The notes under the pieces: generated by a model
Told to the model about the DNA's origin: nothing
Seen by the model: the letters and a program-made list of their open reading frames with translations, nothing else
Databases searched by the model: none
Position numbers and translations under genes: made by a program
Source: an uncultured Verrucomicrobiota bacterium
GTDB lineage: Bacteria > Verrucomicrobiota > Kiritimatiellia > SS1-B-03-39 > UBA6053
NCBI GenBank assembly: GCA_937127435.1
Contig: CAKZLZ010000170.1
Span: 1-39,306, forward strand
DNA: 39,306 nt
Reading direction: 5' to 3'
Part shown: positions 33,349-39,306 of the stretch, one piece after another
Layout of the letters: each line of letters begins with the position of its first letter
How positions within the stretch are numbered: position 1 is the stretch's first letter

Positions 33349-35948
33349 AATTCAAATGCCCGTTTGCGGAAACGTTGCCGAACGGTTTCAGCAATACTGT
33401 TAAGGATAAACGTTAAGATAAAGAGAGAGAGAGCCGCGAGGTACAGCATGCGGTAATGGGTAGAATCTTTCACCGCTTCCGGCAACTCCACCGCAATGTT
33501 TGCAGAGAGCGTCCGAAATCCGTTGAACATATTCCACTCCAACACTGCGGTGTTTCCCGCAGCCATGAGTACAATCATGGTTTCCCCTACCGCCCGGCCG
33601 AAACCGATCATGACCGCAGAGAAAAATCCACTGGCCGCTGCGGGGAGAATAATCCGGGTGGCGGTTTGCCAAGGGGTGGCGCCCGCACCGAGGGAGGCGG
33701 CCCGCAAGGTTTCCGGTACCGCGGCCAATGCATCTTCACAGAGAGTGTAAATGATGGGGATAATCGCGAACCCCATGATAAAGCCCACAATCAAAGCGTT
33801 CCGTTGCACGTAGGTATCGACATAAGATCCGCGAGGATCCAGACCGATCAGAGCCAGGAAAGAAGAGAGAATCCAAGCCAACAAAAATGCGATGACGGAT
33901 GATACCAGGAAACGTCCCAAATCCGCCAGCGCAAATTGCAACCGGGTGGAATTTCTAAACCGCGCTTTAAATGGCGCCGTAACCCAGCGCGCATTGGCAA
34001 ACATCAAGAATACGCCCGACAAGGGTGCCATCAAAATCATCCAGCCCCCGGTGCCCGAACCTTCGTTCGTGGACAACCATAATTTGATATCGCCGAGGAA
34101 AAAGATCTGCTCCATCATCGGACCCGCAAACCCAGAGAACTTGACGCCGAGCCAGAGGGCCACCAGCATCGCCGGCACCCGCAATATACTGAACCGGTAC
34201 GCCAAATCGTGAGAGAGCAATTGCCAGAGATGCGCCCCGAGGAGCATTGCAAACGGAATCATCACGAATGAACTCAGTAGAGAAGGAACGTGGTCTTCCA
34301 CCACCGGTGCAATCACCAAAGCCGCGAGAAACCCGAGCACCACCGAAGGAAGACTGGCCATCATTTCAATGGTCGGCTTCACTTTGGCCCGCAAGCGCGG
34401 CTCCATAATTTCTGAGGTGTAAATCGCCGCCAGAATCGCCAGGGGAACCCCGAAAAGCAAAGAGTAAACAGTCGCTTTGACCGTACCGAAAATCAGCGGA
34501 ATCAAACCGTACTTGGGTTCGAAATCATCGGTACCACTCGAGGACTGCCATACGTGGGCAGGCTCATTGTACCCTTCGTACCAAATTTTGCCGAAGACCT
34601 GTTGTAAATTGATTTCAGGATGGGGGATATCCAATTCCCAGCGGGCAATTCCACTGGCACCCAAGGCAAACAAACCGTCATCTTTCGGAGAAAGTGCGAG
34701 GCCGTACACCCCGTCGACAATCGTGGGGTCATCGAGTTTGCCTAATGTTTCGCGGTTGGTGACATAATATATCTGAATATTGCCTTGGTCATCCGCCACG
34801 GCGATTTGCCGGGACAAAGCTGAAACCGCCAGCTGGCTCGCACGGCCAGGCATGGTTTCCAATTCGTGGGCCCGTACCAACAGGGCGCCGTCAATCGTGG
34901 AGGCATCATCCGGTTTAACCCGGAACCACACGCTTATGTTCCCCCCGTTGTCACCAATCACCAGCGAAGTTTTGCCGACCAGAAAATCGGCCATGGTGAT
35001 TTCAGAGCCCCCTTCAGAAAGCAGGCTCAATTCTTCGGCCACTTGCATTTTTTCCGCGATCCGTGTATCTACACGGACGAGTCGTCCATCATTCCAGATC
35101 AAGAAGACGTTGTCCCCCAAACCGGCCAGCCGCACATAGTCAGGAGGGTTCGGGCCCGCCCCTTCAAATGAGAGCGTGCCTCCATAAAGATCGATAATCG
35201 TTTTTCCGGTCATCATGTTCCGGCGGCTGCTGATCTCTTTCAGATGTAAAGTACCTTCCGCATCAACTGCGGCAATGACCGGACTGTCGTTTTTCAAAGA
35301 GATGTCTACGAGCTCAATCGAGACCCCTTCATTCAAAAAGGCGGGATCTTCGAGATTGATAGATACGGTTTGTAAGCGGAACTGATTTTCCGGTGTAAGT
35401 TCCATCACACCGCCCTGATAGGCTGCCGAGCCTTTTTGGACGGCAACTTTTATCTCCTCAGGAATCTCAGAGGGTTCTACATATTCGGTATTAAATTGAT
35501 AGTGGCCTATTTGAATAGATCCATCTTCGAAACCACCGACAAAGGTGTTATTTACAAAACGGACATCATTCGGTTGCCGGTCACCGAATAAAGGTTGGCG
35601 GTCCACCAATGCGCCGTCCCGCAGATGGGTGATCACCAGATCACCGCCCCGGGTCACCATTGAGGACATGGTTTGATATTCGTTGATTTCAAAACGATCC
35701 AAGGGCAAATCCTCGTCGTTGAAATCGGGAGCCCGCTCCGACAACTCAGCGTCACCGATGTGGGAGGGAAAGAAAATAGGAATTGCCACAGAAAACAGGA
35801 ACACGCATACCAGCGTAACCGCGAAGACCGTGCTAATGCCACCTATAGTTATGACGGCGCCAGCAACTTTATTCGCCACGAGAACCGAAGGTTTGGTTTT
35901 CCGTTCGCGGGTCCGGCCGGAAAAAGAGGGGGGAGGTGATGTTTCCAT
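33345..35948 (-). CDS. pstC: PstC permease with WD40-like extracytoplasmic insert
   Basis: An 867-residue permease, against about 320 in E. coli. Helix 1 is about 30-58. Residues about 60-460 form a soluble domain with repeating blade-like pieces (GGDLVITHLRDG, FVGGFEDGSIQIG, VDAEGTLHLKEI, VIGDNGGNISVWF, VADDQGNIQIYYV, LGASGIARWELD), resembling a beta-propeller. The core permease follows (about 495-865), with the EAA-loop SLGAGATPWQTATRIILPAA and a further stretch of extra residues near 620-690. The insert is expected in the periplasm. There is no good Shine-Dalgarno, and a hairpin lies before the gene. It is coupled to pstA by ATGA. Confidence 0.92.
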   Translation of the reverse strand: METSPPPSFSGRTRERKTKPSVLVANKVAGAVITIGGISTVFAVTLVCVFLFSVAIPIFFPSHIGDAELSERAPDFNDEDLPLDRFEINEYQTMSSMVTRGGDLVITHLRDGALVDRQPLFGDRQPNDVRFVNNTFVGGFEDGSIQIGHYQFNTEYVEPSEIPEEIKVAVQKGSAAYQGGVMELTPENQFRLQTVSINLEDPAFLNEGVSIELVDISLKNDSPVIAAVDAEGTLHLKEISSRRNMMTGKTIIDLYGGTLSFEGAGPNPPDYVRLAGLGDNVFLIWNDGRLVRVDTRIAEKMQVAEELSLLSEGGSEITMADFLVGKTSLVIGDNGGNISVWFRVKPDDASTIDGALLVRAHELETMPGRASQLAVSALSRQIAVADDQGNIQIYYVTNRETLGKLDDPTIVDGVYGLALSPKDDGLFALGASGIARWELDIPHPEINLQQVFGKIWYEGYNEPAHVWQSSSGTDDFEPKYGLIPLIFGTVKATVYSLLFGVPLAILAAIYTSEIMEPRLRAKVKPTIEMMASLPSVVLGFLAALVIAPVVEDHVPSLLSSFVMIPFAMLLGAHLWQLLSHDLAYRFSILRVPAMLVALWLGVKFSGFAGPMMEQIFFLGDIKLWLSTNEGSGTGGWMILMAPLSGVFLMFANARWVTAPFKARFRNSTRLQFALADLGRFLVSSVIAFLLAWILSSFLALIGLDPRGSYVDTYVQRNALIVGFIMGFAIIPIIYTLCEDALAAVPETLRAASLGAGATPWQTATRIILPAAASGFFSAVMIGFGRAVGETMIVLMAAGNTAVLEWNMFNGFRTLSANIAVELPEAVKDSTHYRMLYLAALSLFILTFILNSIAETVRQRFRKRAFEL

Positions 35949-35990
35949 GTTTTGCAGGGGAAATAGAAGAAATAAAGGAGGAAAGAGGGC

Positions 35991-36009
35991 GACCCCGACT
36001 GGCGGGGTC
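35991..36009 (-). other. Hairpin between pstS and pstC (possible attenuator)
   Basis: GACCCCG-ACTGG-CGGGGTC is an exact 7-bp stem in the 89-nt gap. No T-run follows, only a pyrimidine-rich stretch, so it may act as a partial terminator or 3'-end stabiliser that lets pstS be made in excess over the permeases. Role is inferred. Confidence 0.45.
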
Positions 36010-36037
36010 CCCCCAATGGGTTTCTATCGGGGAACGA

Positions 36038-37021
36038 TTAGAATCCAGGTTCGATGTTTACACTTTTCAGCGCTTCACGAGCTACTGCGGCAGGAACGGG
36101 GAAATATCCGTCTTTCACCACATCTTCCTGGCCTTGTTTACTGAAGACATACTTGATGAATTCGCGACGAAGCGGATCCAATTCGGAGTTGGGTTTGTGG
36201 TTCACATACATGAACAACATACGTGCCAGCGGATATTCACCGGTGTAGGCATTTTCGGGGGTTGCCGAAATGATTTTTCCACCTTCGCGGGCTCCCAAAG
36301 GAACAGCGTTCACATCGGCAGTTTTGTACCCAATTCCTGAGTAACCAATACCGAATTTGTCAGAGGCAACACCCTGTACAACAGAAGAGGAACCGGGTTG
36401 CTCTTTCACAGAACTTTTAAAATCGCCTTTAAACATAGCTACTTTCTTGAAATAACCATACGTTCCCGAAGCTGCATTACGTCCATAGAGACTGATCGGC
36501 GCTTTGGCAAATTCGCCTTCAAGTCCCAAATCGCCCCAAGTGGTGATATCGCTTGCGAATCCCCCTTTGCGGTTTTTAGAGAAAATCGCGTCAACCTGTG
36601 GAAGGCTCATTCCGGCGATGGGATTGTCTTTGTGCACATATACGGCCAACATATCGATGGACGTGGCGAGAGGTGTGGGCTTGTAGCCGTTCACTTTTTC
36701 AAATTCGTCGATTTCTTTGGACTTCATTTCACGGCTCATCGGCCCGAATTGTGAAGTACCGGCAATCAAAGCGGGAGGCGCAGTAGAAGAACCTTTGCCT
36801 TCAATTTCGATTTGTACATTCGGGTACATGGCCAGGAAGCCTTCGGCCCACAAGGTCATCATGTTGTTCATGGTATCAGAGCCAATGCTCTTCAAAGAAC
36901 CGGAAACGCCCTGCGTGGGTTTGTAGTCGGGCAGATTGGGATCCACTTGCACCTGGCCGTAGGAGACAACAGCCGCCAATGAGGAAACCATCGTCAAAAT
37001 TTTGATTTTGTTGAGATTCAT
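36038..37021 (-). CDS. pstS: Periplasmic phosphate-binding protein
   Basis: A 327-residue secreted protein with a signal peptide (to about residue 22) and an AGGA ribosome site. Phosphate-site motifs: LKSIGSDTMNNMM (about 43-55), EGKGSSTAPPAL, FGPMSREM, GRNAASGTYGYF (about 180-191). This is the PBP-like type of PstS common outside Enterobacteria. It binds phosphate in the periplasm and delivers it to PstC/PstA. It is the first gene of the pst operon; the Pho-box-like repeat lies about 100 nt upstream. Confidence 0.95.
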   Translation of the reverse strand: MNLNKIKILTMVSSLAAVVSYGQVQVDPNLPDYKPTQGVSGSLKSIGSDTMNNMMTLWAEGFLAMYPNVQIEIEGKGSSTAPPALIAGTSQFGPMSREMKSKEIDEFEKVNGYKPTPLATSIDMLAVYVHKDNPIAGMSLPQVDAIFSKNRKGGFASDITTWGDLGLEGEFAKAPISLYGRNAASGTYGYFKKVAMFKGDFKSSVKEQPGSSSVVQGVASDKFGIGYSGIGYKTADVNAVPLGAREGGKIISATPENAYTGEYPLARMLFMYVNHKPNSELDPLRREFIKYVFSKQGQEDVVKDGYFPVPAAVAREALKSVNIEPGF

Positions 37022-37109
37022 TTTTTTCCTAGAGTTTTGTTTATTTTATTCTTTCTCACAGAAGGGAGACCCCTTCCAATTGCGGCGCACAATCCTCTAA
37101 TTTTCTTTG

Positions 37110-37144
37110 GAGGTCAAGAGATGTAAGGTTAGGGTTGTGTTAAG
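37110..37144 (-). promoter_or_regulatory. pstS: Candidate Pho-box and promoter of pstS
   Basis: On the minus strand CTTAACA and CCTAACC are 7-nt direct repeats 11 nt apart, followed by TTGACC about 15 nt further on. The 11-nt spacing is that of Pho-boxes. The sequence agrees only partly with known consensus, so this is a candidate only, supported by its place before pstS. Confidence 0.3.
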
Positions 37145-37367
37145 AGCTTGCTAGGAAATCTTAAAGGCATCCCATAACAATAAATTCTAAGCTTCAAAAA
37201 GCTGATTTCATTGAGTTGATGATTGATTTTACGCAGATCTCAAAAAAGAAAAAAGTTCACAATAACCACCCGCTATTTCATCTCAACGAGTTATCTTTAT
37301 GGGACGGCTATGATAAATATTTATGAATTTTACTTGAACGCATTTGTCCAGCTGATCGACTAACCCC

Positions 37368-37389
37368 ATGTAGATTAAACCCCCTACAT
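37368..37389 (+). promoter_or_regulatory. Inverted repeat before the glycine-zipper gene
   Basis: ATGTAG (37368-37373) and CTACAT (37384-37389) are an exact inverted repeat just before the ribosome site GGAGAAAG. A weak GAAC (37336-37339) to CGAC (37357-37360) pair upstream has the spacing of an ECF-type promoter. An operator, a 5' hairpin or chance are all possible. Confidence 0.3.
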
Positions 37390-37402
37390 TGGAGAAAGTA
37401 TT

Positions 37403-37660
37403 ATGAAATTCGCATTATTTTGCACTCTGCTTGCCGGCGCAACCCTCTTTTCGGGCTGTGCATCCGACGGTTCCACCGTCAACACCAAAGAAAAAGCGGT
37501 CATGGGCGGTATGGGTGGCGCGATCATTGGTGGCGTCATTGGACACCAAAGCGGACGCGGACTTGAAGGTGCCGCCGTGGGCGCGGCCGCCGGAGCCGCC
37601 GCAGGCGGCGTCATGGGCAGTGCACAGGATGAAAAAGAAGCAACGACAAACCAACGTTGA
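37403..37660 (+). CDS. Glycine-zipper lipoprotein
   Basis: An 85-residue lipoprotein with lipobox FSGC (Cys about 19). The mature part is a glycine zipper: AVMGGMGGAIIGGVIGHQSGRG followed by AAVGAAAGAAAGGVMG (GxxxG and AxxxG spacing), able to form packed membrane helices. A charged tail follows. Such proteins are common in the envelope, often stress-induced, with unclear function. The ribosome site is GGAG. It has its own terminator and is not cotranscribed with phoH. Confidence 0.88.
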   Translation: MKFALFCTLLAGATLFSGCASDGSTVNTKEKAVMGGMGGAIIGGVIGHQSGRGLEGAAVGAAAGAAAGGVMGSAQDEKEATTNQR

Positions 37661-37691
37661 CAAAAAGCGTTTCGCTTTTACTTATTAAAAA

Positions 37692-37724
37692 GGAGGGCCG
37701 GTGCCAACCGACCCTCCGTTTTTT
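37692..37724 (+). terminator. Terminator after the glycine-zipper gene
   Basis: GGAGGGCCGGT pairs with ACCGACCCTCC (10 of 11 positions) around a short loop, followed by GTTTTTTAT. It starts about 30 nt past the stop codon and ends 36 nt before the phoH start. Confidence 0.92.
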
Positions 37725-37760
37725 ATAATAAAACCATCTACATATTTAATATCCGACCCT

Positions 37761-39083
37761 ATGAAAAAAATATTCGTTCTCGATACCAACGTAATCCTTC
37801 ATGACAGCAGCTGCATCTCACAGTTTCAAGAACATGACATCGCTTTACCGATTACCGTCCTCGAAGAACTGGATAATTTCAAGAAAGGGAATGAATCGAT
37901 CAATTTCCACGCCCGTGAATTTGTCCGCCGATTGGACAGCATGAGTGGAGAAGCCCTGTTTGATACCGGTATTTCCATGGGACCGGAACAGGGAAATCTC
38001 CGTATTGTCATCGAACACCAAATCCACGCGGAACTGGAAGGCCTGTTCAGCCCCAACAAACCGGACCATCAAATTCTCAACGTCGCCCTGCAATTAAAAA
38101 GCAGCTCACCCGACCTGCAGGTGGTATTGGTCAGTAAAGACGTAAATCTGCGCATGAAAGCCAAGTCCGTGGGACTGCGCTCCCAGGATTACCGCAACGA
38201 CCAAGTGGCCGACATCAACACCCTCTACACCGGACGCAGGGAAGTCACCGATGTGCCCGAAGAACTCATCGAAGCCCTCTATCAGGTTCCCTTCGAAATT
38301 TCGGTGGATGAATTGGAGCTGGATCCTCCCCCCATCGCCAACGAAAATTTCATCTTAAAAAATCACCGCAAAAGCGCCCTGGCCACCTACGATCCGCACA
38401 CCCAAACCATGAAACGGGTGGATAAAAGGAGCATCTTCGGCATCACCCCCCGCAACGCCGAACAGGTTTTTGCGCTCAATGCCCTGCTCAACGACGACAT
38501 TCCCCTGGTCAGCCTCTCCGGCAAAGCCGGTACCGGTAAAACCTTACTCGCTCTTGCCGCCAGCCTGGAAAACCGTCGACGCTACCGTCAAATCTTTATG
38601 GCCCGGCCGGTGGTGCCGCTGAGCAACAAAGACATTGGCTACCTCCCCGGCGAAATTAAAGCCAAACTCGATCCCTACATGCAGCCCATGTATGACAACC
38701 TTTCAGTAATCCAAAATCAGAATGGCGGCGATGAAACCGGCCAGTCCGAACAAATCCGGAAAATGCTCGAAGATGAAAAACTGGTGATCTCCGCTCTGAG
38801 TTACATCCGCGGACGCAGCCTCAACCGCATCTATTTTATTGTGGATGAAGCCCAGAACCTCACTCCCCACGAAGTGAAAACCATTATCACCCGCGCAGGC
38901 GAAGGGACCAAAGTCGTTTTCACCGGGGATATTTTCCAGATCGACCACCCCTATCTCGACACCCAGTCCAACGGACTGACCTATCTGATCGAACGCATGA
39001 AAGGCGAAGGCCTCTATGCCCATATCACCCTCGAACACGGCGAACGCTCCGAACTCTCCGAACTGGCGAGTAATGTGCTGTAA
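37761..39083 (+). CDS. PIN-PhoH protein (predicted RNase/ATPase)
   Basis: A 440-residue protein with an N-terminal PIN domain (about 1-150; metal residues D8 in LDTNVILHD, E35/E36 in LEELDNF, D102 and D127) and a C-terminal PhoH ATPase domain (about 225-440; Walker A GKAGTGKT 254-261, Walker B FIVDEAQN, then VVFTGDIFQID). It probably couples ATP-driven RNA unwinding to nuclease action; this is family knowledge. The start at 37761 is preferred over an in-frame GTG at 37701, which lies in the terminator. No Shine-Dalgarno is seen, so translation may be leaderless. The name PhoH does not imply it belongs to the neighbouring phosphate operon. Confidence 0.92.
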   Translation: MKKIFVLDTNVILHDSSCISQFQEHDIALPITVLEELDNFKKGNESINFHAREFVRRLDSMSGEALFDTGISMGPEQGNLRIVIEHQIHAELEGLFSPNKPDHQILNVALQLKSSSPDLQVVLVSKDVNLRMKAKSVGLRSQDYRNDQVADINTLYTGRREVTDVPEELIEALYQVPFEISVDELELDPPPIANENFILKNHRKSALATYDPHTQTMKRVDKRSIFGITPRNAEQVFALNALLNDDIPLVSLSGKAGTGKTLLALAASLENRRRYRQIFMARPVVPLSNKDIGYLPGEIKAKLDPYMQPMYDNLSVIQNQNGGDETGQSEQIRKMLEDEKLVISALSYIRGRSLNRIYFIVDEAQNLTPHEVKTIITRAGEGTKVVFTGDIFQIDHPYLDTQSNGLTYLIERMKGEGLYAHITLEHGERSELSELASNVL

Positions 39084-39233
39084 TCACTTTGGATCTGGTG
39101 AAGGACTTTGTGGGCCCAAAGGTCCACCCCAATCACTGAGCGCGAATTTGGACCAAGGACATTAACTTCGCCACTTGGTGGTCGGGGCCGGGCTGCAGCA
39201 TTCGCACCGGGTTTACCCAAAAAGGGTCATCCC

Positions 39234-39306
39234 ATGAATGTGTCCAGAGCCTTAAGCCGTTTCCGCACTCGGGAGGACAGGGAAACGGAACAACTGAAAC
39301 AGAAAA
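39234..39306 (+). CDS. Possible start of a gene cut by the window edge
   Basis: An ATG at 39234 opens a frame of 24 residues, rich in Arg, Glu and Lys (MNVSRALSRF, then TREDRETEQLK), that reaches the end of the window. The stretch 39084-39233 holds no other feature. Too short to identify; it may be a real gene start or chance. Confidence 0.3.
   Translation, partial: MNVSRALSRFRTREDRETEQLKQK

Larger units (their letters stand above)
37022..37402. other. Divergent intergenic region, pstS / glycine-zipper gene
   Basis: This AT-rich 381-bp gap separates pstS from the small lipoprotein gene. It holds the candidate Pho-box (37110-37144), a short hairpin AGCTT-CAAA-AAGCT near 37191-37205, and the inverted repeat at 37368-37389. 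No ORF of note is present. Confidence 0.6.

Noticed and set aside
37701..37760. GTG start for the PhoH protein at 37701
   Set aside because: It lies inside the terminator hairpin, and the added residues precede an ideal PIN-domain start.
37761..39083. PhoH as a member of the phosphate operon
   Set aside because: It is on the opposite strand, separated by a gene with its own terminator; the name comes from E. coli regulation and does not show a link here.

Overview
The window most likely comes from a Gram-negative bacterium of the phylum Verrucomicrobiota, probably the Opitutae/Puniceicoccales side. This is inferred from gene content: outer-membrane barrels and TonB receptor, a CBM9/DUF5916 barrel, a secreted sulfatase, a beta-helix protein, Gfo/Idh/MocA oxidoreductase, a split Bat operon and an enlarged Pst system. 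It is not based on a marker gene. No tRNA, rRNA, CRISPR array, insertion sequence or prophage gene was seen; this reads as ordinary chromosome with small repeat elements between genes.

Layout, left to right. (1) 1-4.3 kb: a secreted right-handed beta-helix protein (+), a REPIN-like inverted repeat, and a large CBM9-like/DUF5916 outer-membrane protein (-). (2) 4.4-11.1 kb: a tightly coupled minus-strand operon: MoxR ATPase, DUF58, DUF4381, BatA (VWA), BatB (VWA with degenerate MIDAS), TPR/BatC-like, BatD-like and a secreted HAD phosphatase. Most junctions are ATGA or 8-nt overlaps, and a strong terminator closes the operon. (3) 11.2-15.0 kb: a secreted sulfatase with its divergent LysR-type regulator, then a Gfo/Idh/MocA oxidoreductase coupled to a 78-residue HTH-like protein. 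(4) 15.2-20.3 kb: a plus-strand envelope operon: STAS-MlaE permease fusion, MlaF ATPase, an MCE protein with a long helical tail, a PqiC-like lipoprotein, a POTRA-less Omp85-type barrel (GTGA-coupled), and another lipoprotein. Together these could form a complete inner-to-outer membrane lipid path. (5) 20.4-28.7 kb: housekeeping genes: HAD hydrolase, TonB-dependent receptor, PrsW-type protease, small outer-membrane barrel, AGCS amino-acid symporter, DoxX-like protein, and a stand-alone trpB. (6) 29.0-37.0 kb: minus-strand phosphate operon pstS-pstC-pstA-pstB-(repeat lipoprotein)-phoU. PstC carries a large WD40-like extracytoplasmic insert, PstA a coiled-coil insert, and a lipoprotein made of four 62-residue repeats sits between pstB and phoU. 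(7) 37.4-39.3 kb: a glycine-zipper lipoprotein with its own terminator, and a PIN-PhoH protein.

The best candidates for something undescribed are the repeat lipoprotein combined with enlarged PstC/PstA (a Pst transporter with extra parts outside the inner membrane) and the MCE operon ending in an Omp85-like barrel. Heptanucleotide (7-bp period) repeat tracts lie at two convergent gene junctions and run into the 3' ends of coding genes. All identifications are by eye; no database search was run.
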